From Azospirillum brasilense (GTDB lineage: Bacteria; Pseudomonadota; Alphaproteobacteria; Azospirillales; Azospirillaceae), in contig NZ_QLKQ01000003.1 in NCBI RefSeq assembly GCF_003349955.1, positions 62,001-126,000 of the forward strand: a stretch of DNA of 64,000 bases. The letters are read 5' to 3'. The notes beneath the pieces were generated by a model. It was not told the origin of the DNA. It did not search any database and worked only from the letters and a program-made list of their open reading frames with translations. A program made the position numbers and the translations under genes. Numbering within the stretch: the first letter of the stretch is position 1; each line of letters opens with the position of its first letter. Below, in pieces: positions 23,701 to 29,685 of the stretch.

Positions 23701-26700
23701 GGTGGAGATCAGCGCCACCGACCCGGTGGAGCTGGTGCCGGCGTCGATGGTGCCGGCCACGATGCCGCGATCCACGCTGTAACGCAGATCCATGTAAGCG
23801 TTGCCGCCGCTGCTCGGCGTGGTCAGGGCCAGCGTGTGGATGCCGTTGGCTTCCGTCACCGTGAAGCTGCGGTTGGAACCGAGGGCGTTGAACTGGTAGG
23901 TCCCGGTGCCGGTGGACGACTTATGCGTGACGGTGACGTCCAGCGCGGTCAGTGCGGTGTTGCTGTTGTTGATGTAAATGTCGCCGTTGCTCACCACGGT
24001 CAGCGACGCGGCGGCCAGCTTCATGGCACGGTCGCTGGCGCCGATGGAACCGCCGTTGGTGCCCGTGCCATTGGCCGACAGGGTGACGGAGGACGCCAGG
24101 ATGCTGCTGCCGCTGCGCCACATGGAGATCGTCGAGTTTGCCCCGCCGCCCGCCGTGGTCAGGCTGACCGAGCCGCCAGCGGCGGCGATTTCATCAACGG
24201 TGATGTTCTTCTTGCCGGAGAAGCTGAAGCTGCTGTTGGCCGCGCCCGTGATGTCGATTTTGTGCGTGGTGCCCTCGTCGGTCAGCGCATAGGCCTGGGC
24301 GCCGGTGCCGGTGATCGAGAAGAGGCTGGCGGTGTCGGTGCCGGTGGTGGTGTTCGTGCTGGCGATCGCCAGTTTGGAGAAGGCGCGGCCGTTGTTGTCG
24401 ACGTAGAGGTTGCGCCCGGCGGTCAGCGACAGGTCGCCGGTGTCGAGGCTGATGGCCCCGCTGCCCGAACGGCCGACGGAGCTGGTCGTCCCCGCCTCCA
24501 GCGATACCTTGCCCGCCGTGATCTTGCCGCCGTTGCCGGTGTTGGTGATGTCGCCGGACGAGACGATGGCGACGCTGCCGCCCGTTCCAACGTCAACGGT
24601 GCCGACCGTGATCGCGCGCGACGAATTGAAGGCGAAGTTCAGCGCCGTGCTGCTGGTGACGGTCTGGATCGTGGACAGCGACCCGCTGTCCGACAGGGTG
24701 AAGACCTGTCCGTTGACCGTGGTGATCCCGATGGTGCCGCCGGAGTAGGAGCCGCGCGTCAGGGTGAGATCGGTCAGCGCCGTCGTGTTGGTGACGCCGA
24801 TGGACCCGCCCGTCGCGATCGACAGGTTCGCCGTCGCCAGATTCAGCGCGCTGGTGCTGCCGACACCTCCGTTGGCGCTCAGGATGACCTTGCCGGCGGC
24901 GATGAGCGTCGCGCTGTTGGAATCGTCCTGGATGCTGCCGCTGGTGTTCGTCAGCGTGACCGTTCCGGCGCCGCTGTTGGCGTTGACCGACCCGACGGTC
25001 ATCACGCCGTTGGACTTCGTGACGGTGATGTCGCCGCCGGCCGTCAGGCTGTCCAGGCTCGTCGCGCCGGTGCCCAGGCCGAGCCAGATCGACCCGCCGG
25101 CGTTGGCGACGACCGTGCCGGCCTGCGCGTTCACCGCCTTGTCCGCCGAACCGATGTCCTTCCCGGCGGTGAGGGTCACCGTTCCGGTGTCGCTGGCGCG
25201 CAGGCCGCCGCTGTTCGGGTTCAGGATCGACCCGTGGGTCGCCGTCACCGTGATGTCGCTGCTGGCGCTGGACGAGAAGCTGGAACCGAAGGCGATGTCG
25301 CCCCAGGTCGCCGTCACCACGATGGGGTTGTTGGCGGCGCTGAAGAAGCGGCTGCCCAGCGTGATGAGATTGGACTGGTTGCTGACACCCGTCGAGGTCG
25401 GCAGGGTGACGTAAATGCCGCCGTCCGACGCCCGGGCGTTCAGGACGGGGGTGACCACGTCCAGATACTCGGTGCCCGTGGCGCTGCCGATGGCCTTGCT
25501 GGCAACCAGATTGACCGAGCCGGCCAGCACCACCGTGGTCTTCGACCCGTCGTCCAGGATGGAGCCGTTCGTCGTCTCGGCGTTGAAGATGCTGTAGATC
25601 TCGCTGGGCGACGGCGTGCCGTTGTCGGGCAGGACGCCGTTCTTGGACGTCAGATCAACCCGGCCCAGCCGGATGTCGCGGTCACCCTTGAAGGTGAAGA
25701 TCTGGCCGGTGGTGTCGACCAGCGTGCGCAGCAGATAGCCGTTGGTGGCGTCGTCGGTCAGGTCGAAAACGAAGTTCGGCGCGGTGATCGTGTAGCCGTT
25801 CACCACCGTCGTGTCGGCATGGGTGCTGGTGATGCTCAGCTCCGCCATGTCGGACAGGTTGGTGATGTGCAGGTCGCCGCCGGTGGTCAGCGTCAGCTTC
25901 GTGGCGTTGAGCGCCAGCGGAGCGGAGACGTCGCCCAGGCTGCCCGACGCGGCGCTCAACGTCACGGTGTCGGCGTTGATCCGCGTGTTCAGGCTGCCGT
26001 CGTCGCGGATGCTGCCGGTGGTCGAGGTCAGCGTGACTTTGCCGCCCACCCCGACCGTGGCCAGATCGCCGACGATCAGGTCGATGTCGCTGTTGAAGCT
26101 GAGGGTGGACAGCTTCGGGCTGCCGACCGCCTCCAGGATGGTCGCGGTGCCGTTGTCGCCGACCACGAAGTTGAAGTATTCGGAGGTCAGTTCCAGCGCG
26201 TTGGCGGCCCCGCCGACATGGCGGTTGGTGATCGACAGGCCGGTCAGGATCACGCCGCTGTTGTCGAGATACAGATCCCCGACGTTGGTCAGCGTCAGCG
26301 ACCCCGTCGAGGTGCGCAGATGGGTGGCGACGCTGCCGATGGCGCCGTCCGTGCTCAGGCTGATGATGCCGGCGGACAGCTGGTTGCTGGCGTCCTTGCC
26401 CAGGATCGCGCCGCCGGTCGCCGTCACGGCGATCCCGCCGGAGTTCGACGCCTTGATCGTTCCCAGAGTGGCAGCGCCGCCGGTGACGGTGAGCGAGACC
26501 GACGTGCCGGTGGAGGTGATGTCGTCCACCGTCACGGCGCCGGTCTGCATGACCGTGACGTTGCCCGCGTTGTTGGTGACCGTCAGCCGCTTCGCCGCGG
26601 TGTTCACCATAACGGTGGAGGTGTTGCCCCCGGCGGTGAGGGTGACGTTGTCGCCGGTGATCGTGCCGGACAGGGCGGAGATGCTGCCGTTGGCGGTCGT

Positions 26701-29664
26701 GAGCGTGACGTTGCCGTTGGCCCCGGCATTGACCGTGGTCGCGGTGATGTCCGACACCGCGCCGTTCGCCGTGACGGCGATGTTGCTGGTTCCGTTGGCG
26801 CTGGTGATCGTCCCGATGGTGGCGGTGCCGCCGGTGGTGATGGCGACGTCGCCGTTGGTCGAGACGATGGAGCCCAGCACCGCCGAACCCGACGTCGTCA
26901 GGAAGACGCCGCCCGCGCCGGAGGTGGCGTCGATGTTGTAGGAGCTGGCGGTCAGGGCCGTGCCGCTGGTGCCGACGCTGCCGGCGGCGTTCAGGACCAG
27001 GCTGTAGGAGCTGATGGTGGTCGAGGTGTCGGCATCGTTCAGGATGCTGCCGCCGCTGCTGGTCAGGTTCAGCATGTTGCTGCCGACGGACACCGCGCCG
27101 ACCGTCAGGTCGCCGGAGGCGGTCACGAAGGTGCCGCCGCCGGTGGTCACGCTGGTCAGCGCCAGTGCCCTGGCGTTCGACAGATGCAGGCCGCCGCTGC
27201 CGGCCGTGGCGGTCAGGCTGGCGCCGGCGGTGTTCAGCGCCTGCACCGCCGACCCGATGGCGCCGTTGCTGCCCGACGAACCTTTGGCGGTCAGAGTCAG
27301 GGCGCCGCCGGTCAGCAGGCTCGCGCCCGTGCCGGTGATGTTGCCGGCGGTGCTGGTCAGCGCGACGGCCCCCGTCCCGGCGCTGACCGTGCCGACCTGG
27401 ATGTTGCGGTCGCTGGTGAAGGCGAGGCTGTTCAGGCCACCGACCTGGCTGATCGTGTCGAGCGCGGTGCCGCCGGACGAATCGGTGACGGCGAAGGTCA
27501 GGCCGGTGGAGGCGACGGAAAGCTGGCTGTCGGCGCCGACCGTCCGGTGCGTGCTGGTGACCGAGAGGTCGGTCAGCGTCCGGTCGTTGGCGACGAAAAG
27601 GTTGCCACCGGTGACCAGGGAGAGTTGGGCGCTGCTGGTCGACACCGCGGCGCCGCTGGCGCCGATGTCGCCGCCGGCGGTCAGGGTGACCGGACCGCCG
27701 ACGATCCGGCCGGCGGCCAGCGACGTCAGGGAACCGCTCTCGGCCTTGACGGAGACCGTCCCGGCGCTGCCCGAGGCCGGCGTGGTGTCGATCAGGTTGG
27801 CGAGTTGGACGTTGCTGGTGGCCGTCAACCGCACCGCGCCGCCACGGGTCGTCAGCTTGCCGATGTTGGTCAGGCTGCTGGCCATGCCGTTGGCCTCCAG
27901 CACGATGTCGCCGCCGTTGGTGCGGATCTCGTAGCTGGCGTCGGTGAAGGCGATGCCGCTGCTGGTCAGCGACCGCAGGGTGAAGCTGTGGCCCGTCGTG
28001 GTCTGAAGATCGAGGCTGGTCTCCACCGTGATGAGGCCCGACGCCTCCAGCACGATGTTCGCGTTGCCGGCGATGCTCTCCAGCACCTGCTTCGACACCG
28101 TGTTGACGGCGTCGCCGCTGCCCAGGTTGGGGTCGTTGACGCCGATCGTGCCGTCCGCCGCGGCGCCGTCTTGGCTGCCCCCGGCGGAGCTGACGATGCG
28201 CAGGCTTTCCGGGTCGAGCAGGAAGGTGCCCGCCGCGCCCTTGGGTGCGGTCAGGTCGACGCTGCCGGTCAGCGTGATGTCCTTGTGGCTGGACACCTCG
28301 GCGAAGCCGCCGTCGCCGCCCTCCGCACCGCCGCGGGCGGAGATTTTACCGGCGTGCTTTGTGCTTTTCTGCGACAGCACCGTCACGCTGCCGCCCTTGC
28401 CGGACGTCACGGCGTCGGCGGACAGGGTGGCCCCGGCCTCGACCGTCACCTTGTCCGACCAGGTGCCGGAGCGGCCCGTCTGACTGCCGATGGCGACCTC
28501 GCCGCCGCCCTTGCTGCCGGAGGCGTCGACGCGGGTGTTCTTCTTGACGACGATCTCGGCGCCGGTGGCGACGACGGTGCCGCCGGTCTGCCCCGCCCCG
28601 CGCCCGCTGGCGTCGACGGTGCCGCCGATGGTGACCTTGCCGTTGTCGCCGCCGGACAGGACGATCTTGCCGTTGGCGCTGCCGACCGAGGTGGCCTTGA
28701 TGACGCCGTTGGTGTTGATGACGTTGTCGATCACGCCCTTCACGGCGCGCGCCGACAGGGTGACGCTGCCGCCCTCGGCGGCGATCTCGCCGGAATTGAC
28801 GACCAGCGCCGCGACCGGCTTGCCGTCCGCGTCCTTCGCCACCGTCTTCACGGCGGAGCTGGCGTCGAAGCTGATCAGCCCGTCGCCGTGGAAGTCGAGC
28901 GTAAAGGTCTCCGCACCGCCCAGCGCGACCTTGCCCAGCTTCGCGCGGATCACGCCGGAGTTGCGGACGTGCGGGGCCACCAGGGCGGCCAGACCGCTGT
29001 CCTTGACGGTGATGTCGCCCTCGTTCACCACCATGGCGTTCGGCTTGGCGGACGCCTGGTCGAACTGGTACTTGCCCGCCATGAAGTTGGCGTCGGAGAT
29101 GTTGGCGGTGGTCGCCACCAGCCCGCCGACGTCCACCTTCGCCCCGGCGCCGATCACCACGCCGTTGGGGTTGACCAGCATGACCGTGCCGTTGGCCGAC
29201 AGGCTGCCCATGATCTTGGACGGGTCGGCGCCGGTGACCCGGTTCAGCGTGACGCTGGACGCCGACGGCTGCTGGAAGGTGACCTTCTCACCGGCGTCGA
29301 TGCTGAAGGACTTCCAGTTGATGATGGCCTTGTCGGTGGACTGCAGGATCTCCATCGACTTCGGGGTCGACGACTGGATGGTCGCAGCACCCGCGGTGAC
29401 GGTGCCTTCCAGCGGGTTGGCGTAGGCCGCACCCGCGAAGAGGGTGGACAGCGCCACGCCGATCACGCTGCGCAGCGCCAGCCGCGCGAAGTCGATGCCC
29501 CCCTTGGCCTTCGCCGCGCGGCGCTGGCGCCGGGTGCCGCTTCCCCTCTGGGGCGCCTCCGTCGCGGACGACAGCAGCAGCCGCTGGCGCAGCGTCTGGC
29601 GGTGGCGGCGCGCGCCGGGAATCTCGGTGATGCCGGGAGTGGTGGTGACGTTGCCCTTGCCCAT
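11746..29664 (-). CDS. giant filamentous-haemagglutinin-like adhesin (TpsA), 5972 residues
   Basis: Secreted exoprotein of a two-partner secretion system, exported unfolded through the TpsB pore encoded just upstream (21 bp gap). It has a long signal peptide: a basic extended N-region to about residue 60, a hydrophobic core, and predicted cleavage after AYA at residue 82. The TPS secretion domain follows (about 83-330) with the NPNGV motif at 165-169. The rest is Thr/Ser/Gly/Ala-rich beta-helix sequence. About eleven divergent repeats of roughly 180-200 residues lie in 700-2900, and about fifteen near-identical 91-95-residue repeats in about 3860-5170. The C-terminus has a valine run and two QPEVL(S/T)TG motifs, with no obvious toxin domain. 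At around 570 kDa it is extreme even for FHA-like proteins. The very long open frames on the other strand are composition artefacts. Confidence 0.93.
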   Translation of the reverse strand: MGKGNVTTTPGITEIPGARRHRQTLRQRLLLSSATEAPQRGSGTRRQRRAAKAKGGIDFARLALRSVIGVALSTLFAGAAYANPLEGTVTAGAATIQSSTPKSMEILQSTDKAIINWKSFSIDAGEKVTFQQPSASSVTLNRVTGADPSKIMGSLSANGTVMLVNPNGVVIGAGAKVDVGGLVATTANISDANFMAGKYQFDQASAKPNAMVVNEGDITVKDSGLAALVAPHVRNSGVIRAKLGKVALGGAETFTLDFHGDGLISFDASSAVKTVAKDADGKPVAALVVNSGEIAAEGGSVTLSARAVKGVIDNVINTNGVIKATSVGSANGKIVLSGGDNGKVTIGGTVDASGRGAGQTGGTVVATGAEIVVKKNTRVDASGSKGGGEVAIGSQTGRSGTWSDKVTVEAGATLSADAVTSGKGGSVTVLSQKSTKHAGKISARGGAEGGDGGFAEVSSHKDITLTGSVDLTAPKGAAGTFLLDPESLRIVSSAGGSQDGAAADGTIGVNDPNLGSGDAVNTVSKQVLESIAGNANIVLEASGLITVETSLDLQTTTGHSFTLRSLTSSGIAFTDASYEIRTNGGDIVLEANGMASSLTNIGKLTTRGGAVRLTATSNVQLANLIDTTPASGSAGTVSVKAESGSLTSLAAGRIVGGPVTLTAGGDIGASGAAVSTSSAQLSLVTGGNLFVANDRTLTDLSVTSTHRTVGADSQLSVASTGLTFAVTDSSGGTALDTISQVGGLNSLAFTSDRNIQVGTVSAGTGAVALTSTAGNITGTGASLLTGGALTLTAKGSSGSNGAIGSAVQALNTAGASLTATAGSGGLHLSNARALALTSVTTGGGTFVTASGDLTVGAVSVGSNMLNLTSSGGSILNDADTSTTISSYSLVLNAAGSVGTSGTALTASSYNIDATSGAGGVFLTTSGSAVLGSIVSTNGDVAITTGGTATIGTITSANGTSNIAVTANGAVSDITATTVNAGANGNVTLTTANGSISALSGTITGDNVTLTAGGNTSTVMVNTAAKRLTVTNNAGNVTVMQTGAVTVDDITSTGTSVSLTVTGGAATLGTIKASNSGGIAVTATGGAILGKDASNQLSAGIISLSTDGAIGSVATHLRTSTGSLTLTNVGDLYLDNSGVILTGLSITNRHVGGAANALELTSEYFNFVVGDNGTATILEAVGSPKLSTLSFNSDIDLIVGDLATVGVGGKVTLTSTTGSIRDDGSLNTRINADTVTLSAASGSLGDVSAPLALNATKLTLTTGGDLHITNLSDMAELSITSTHADTTVVNGYTITAPNFVFDLTDDATNGYLLRTLVDTTGQIFTFKGDRDIRLGRVDLTSKNGVLPDNGTPSPSEIYSIFNAETTNGSILDDGSKTTVVLAGSVNLVASKAIGSATGTEYLDVVTPVLNARASDGGIYVTLPTSTGVSNQSNLITLGSRFFSAANNPIVVTATWGDIAFGSSFSSSASSDITVTATHGSILNPNSGGLRASDTGTVTLTAGKDIGSADKAVNAQAGTVVANAGGSIWLGLGTGATSLDSLTAGGDITVTKSNGVMTVGSVNANSGAGTVTLTNTSGSIQDDSNSATLIAAGKVILSANGGVGSTSALNLATANLSIATGGSIGVTNTTALTDLTLTRGSYSGGTIGITTVNGQVFTLSDSGSLSTIQTVTSSTALNFAFNSSRAITVGTVDVGTGGSVAIVSSGDITNTGNGGKITAGKVSLEAGTTSSVGRSGSGAISLDTGDLSLTAGRNLYVDNNGRAFSKLAIASTNTTTGTDTASLFSITGTGAQAYALTDEGTTHKIDITGAANSSFSFSGKKNITVDEIAAAGGSVSLTTAGGGANSTISMWRSGSSILASSVTLSANGTGTNGGSIGASDRAMKLAAASLTVVSNGDIYINNSNTALTALDVTVTHKSSTGTGTYQFNALGSNRSFTVTEANGIHTLALTTPSSGGNAYMDLRYSVDRGIVAGTIDAGTSSTGSVALISTGTATSASGGPSINGSGTITAGSVSLTATGSNGNIGGTNQVQTSTQKLSIASGGNVTVSNNTTLTDLTLDFRHNKSGGGANTYSISSTGLTATFSDSSLQEGLTVTNITQSGLKLTVSNDKALRVAKIDVGSTGTVDLTANSGTSSISATNGSGTTVTAGSLTLKATSVEHTSSGSYFTTQIGTLSANLTGSLKLSNSGTLTLKDVKAGSSADIKVTNSGSLLQSGTKPLRADKVTLTVEGGSIGASGTPLLTETRTLEVTAGRNVYLTNSADLHALSLDVRHASTGTQNVYDIRSEALTFALTDTNTGSQYTLGNVVDASGLDFSFKSDNSVALGTINGGLSRKVAIETTGTGKDILSNGSSMVTAGTVALTATGGIGQAGSSANHIATMADTLALITATDAFVDNGRDLTALSLTSSRTTGAGTYQITAPQLVFTMTDDGTTTTLSELTDTTGLAFTLDTQHALSIGTLNVQNWGTVDLTSATAITGAASATAGNPANRITAGTATLSSGGGIGSSTNKIHLSASSATFNVKGDLYVESDTRIGTLKIKSALSTINDRTYSLTSVNRAGAAVALSGVESSTQAVLVSLNDADGVRFSFDSHRKLAIGGLDVGKTGTLTLNAAPGIVGIGHSTLKINAGIASLTASSGAVGKTGGEFIAVTAGNLTVKANDGAVINLHGSTYVDEMVMGGALTLNNTTGDIALGSISMNGANAYINNQGGSILSGTISGSNIVNLTATGSIGNVSAVSTQANSTSTTLTASAAGSIAVSESRGLIAQSVVSTGGGAIKLSTGSSGAGLLTAGTISTTGAVSLTSSDGSIDASNGNLVSGGSVELSAIKGGIAATGSTLNVATTDLTIKTAGTFAVADTLDLAKLTIDRTPYTGTATSGTMSLTATNLSWNVTGSGGVTTFTTLTDSTGLDFTFKAPGAIAIGTVDTGASSTVSLTATGNSSTAGSITAVNNSSTITAGSLTLDAQKKTNEQTNSSSIGTSATALGMNVSSLTASSGTGGLFVKNAAGLNLSSITTGGALTVIAATGDLTVSNLSYDSSKALTLTATAGRILNGGSSLSLGSGSATLTAGVGIGTADAAFKVSTSSTGALTTNVTGAGGVYLDIAGSLTGGLTAAVNNGPVVVTGSGNITLTNVAIATDAAGNSIAVTSTGGSITAGTVTAGANNGSVTLSATGNGGKILAANGGSAVTGKTVVLNATAGIGTSSARVGVGGAQVQANGGSGDIYLSTTGATALAYAATTGGKIDVQAGDRLQVVSASTGGGAITISSSAVDADIVAGSINAGSGAVTLSTTGGWVYDDGLAETRIVGGSVSLTGSKGVGTSSRSVQTTTGSLTLASATGSVYVTDDTAAGVTVTSATASSGSVTIASAGTMTVQSVSANTTSGAVALTAAGSILGSGNGTHVTGHSASLTATDGSIGVVTDAATGAGTPIKMNVASLTGLTATGSTPVISVDNINSAALTLGNNLVTLGTGGSAYIRTAGNLDASAGLSMTSGNLLLQSGGVLTLPTAAINLGTGALTLKGTTDVVAAGGSPRSLSITAGSLTFASGSSGGNTTLNTTVGTIDASLTGSGKNLTVNNTGTLTAATLGANGTVTATSSTGMTATSVSGVGTVSLTATTGDLTVGTINAGPTGTITLSAAGGSLLTGNGTSLTGGALNLTSNTGIGTSSAAFTSSIANISATVTGTGGIYLAGTSFTLGNLSTNDGDIAVTASGAISDGNATTGITAGGSGSISLVSTGGAVSLTKAVTSTGPDDTRASVTVQGTSIALGNVTSTGAQTYTGNTTLGGALSGKSVTVTGNLTLSGANRTVTATGGDLSVTGTLTGGGYGATLNAAQGGVTLGGAASNLASLSVTAGTIGLRAVTTTGAQTYTGATSLQGAYATGNGAFTVTGATTLAGGTTVNAGSGNVLFSGTVNGANSLVITSSGATQFTGTVGGTTALTTLTIDAGGTSSLKSVTTTGAQTYSGMVTLDGTYTTGAVFSAIGAVTLAGNTTVDGTSSVVFMSTVDGAYALAVNNKGMAQFNGTVGGTTALASLTTDAAGTSSVKSVTTTGAQTYNDAVTLDGTYNTGSGAFTANAATTLAGATTVNGGSVLFAGTVDGAQALVINSKAATQFTGAVGGTTALASLTTDAAGTSSLRNVTTTGAQTYNDAVTLNGTYTGGGTFTANGAATLAGDTTVNGGSAVLFAGTVDGAYALAVNNKSTTTFSGAVGGTTALASLTTDAAGTSSVKSVTTTGAQTYNDAVTLDGTYTGSTVTANAAATLVGATTVNAGTATFNGTVNGAQALTVAGTGTAQFNAAVGGTTALASLTTAAGGTASFLNVTTSGAQTHNAATTLNGTYTTTTGAFTANGAATLAGDTTVNGGSAVLFAGAVDGAYALAVNNKSTTTFTGAVGGTTALASLTTDAGGTSSLRNVTTTGAQTYNDAVTLNGTYTTTTGAFSANGAATLAGATTVNGGSVLFAGTVDGAQALVINSKGATQFTGTVGGTTALASLTTDAGGTSSLRNVTTTGAQTYNDAVTLNGTYTSGGTFTANGAATLAGDTTVNGGSVLFAGTVDGAQALVINSKGATQFTGTVGGTTALASLTTDAGGTSSLRNVVTTGAQTYNDAVTLNGLYSAGNAFTVNGAATLAGTTTVYGGAGVLFAGTVDGAYALAVNNKGATAFTGAVGGTTALASLTTDSGSTNLKSVTTTGAQTYNNAVTLDGTYTGGTFTTNAAVTLGGATTVNAGTATFNGTVNGAQALTIAGTGTTTFNAAVGGTTALASLTTNAGATASFLSVTTTGAQTHGAATTLNGAYSSLNSPITFNGETTLAGTTLVDAGYGTITFNGTVNGAQDLTAISTGAMVFNAAVGGTTALASLTTGTGYTSLVNVTTTGAQSYGGETSLMGTYATGNGAFTVEGPVTLAGAATVNAGSGAVTFNGTVNGAQALVVNGSGATQFNAAVGGTTALASLTTDADGTTSLRSVTTSGAQTYNDATTLNGAYNSTDSAITFNGATTLAGTTVVDAGYGTITFNGTVNGTVDGAQALTATSTGAMVFNAAVGGTTALASLTTGTGYTSLVNVTTAGDQSYGGETSLMGSYATGNGAFAVAGPVTLAGTTTINAGSGAVTFNGTVNGAQALTVNSGGATRFNAAVGDTTALASLTTDADGTTSLRSVTTSGAQTYNNAVTLDGAYQAGTVFTAAKAVTLGGDSRITGTEGILLLSTLDGGQALTLTSGSGDILLGGAVGGGSRLGALAINGGGITTIADTIKAASLATDATGITVLNGGSVDTTGAQSYADAVMLGADTVLTGTQVALSGGIDAAEAGRQGLTIAGNAALSGTLGTRQALAALTVGGETLLTGATAVTSGAQTYGGAVRLAGSPSVLAGTGVTFAGALDGGQALTVTSGTGDAVFAGTVGGTERLGDLTVNSAGQTRFAQSVRAASVVTDAAGTLALNGGSVDTTGTQTYGERAVLGTDTRLTGRTIVLAGGLDAATRGGQGLTIAGDAVLNGAVGGTQALSRLSVTGAAALNGGAVTTMAEQNFGGAVTLGADTVLTGGTVSLLNGVSAANAGVQGLTVDGDAVLAGVFGETGALRQIAVSGGTRLDGASVTTTGAQRFGGALTVAGASALTSTGGDLVFGGAVDSANRSALSLNGASIRAAGDIGASGLMGDVTVRTSGGVFYDGAVTVRSLTQTAGGESRFAKALTATGTDGLRLTGAGFTFGAAVNSAGSLALVTTDGAGTVTFGRDATVVTEGGFTQSGGSGIVLPASITAKTGPITLGAVASLPDGHASIAAGGPITMAGLQGKATMLTMASDGGALLIGQETGTALQKIDVLSLTVPKAGSARMFGTVAGKTDALAASAIDSPLRAAPYFINNTPWGPTQQVSRVAATVVVVVPVPSTPGVASLFTGTVTRAGLTPNALAAYAAPQVLTLVGAGTQPEVLSTGSGMGASAGAGTTPGTNRAGAQPEVLTTGPAASAGGNQQTEKEEAR
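14170..18080 (-). repeat. about 15 tandem near-identical ~280-bp repeats inside tpsA
   Basis: Each unit encodes 91-95 residues with the order TTTGAQTY, (V/T)TL.GTY, ATLAG.TTVN, (F.GTV.GA.AL), (G.VGGTTALASLTT), then the next TTTGAQTY. Spacing of the GAQTY codons is about 270-290 bp. Some neighbouring units (around 15.85-16.4 kb) differ at only a few residues, while units at both ends are more divergent, a pattern expected from recent unequal crossing-over or gene conversion. One unit near 14.6 kb carries a small internal duplication (NGTVNGTVDG). Confidence 0.85.
20870..27590 (-). repeat. about 11 divergent ~180-200-residue repeats inside tpsA
   Basis: A second, older repeat family. Each copy has a strand pattern like LTDLSVTSTH, then TGTYxIT, a TFxLTD segment, a LTDTTGLxFTF block and DRxIxIGTVDxG, followed by LTSTxG and IGxSxxxL. 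Identity between copies is low, unlike the downstream family, so they are folded-unit repeats of the beta-helix rather than recent duplications. Confidence 0.6.
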
Positions 29665-29685
29665 GTCCTGTTTCCCCCGGCCCTA

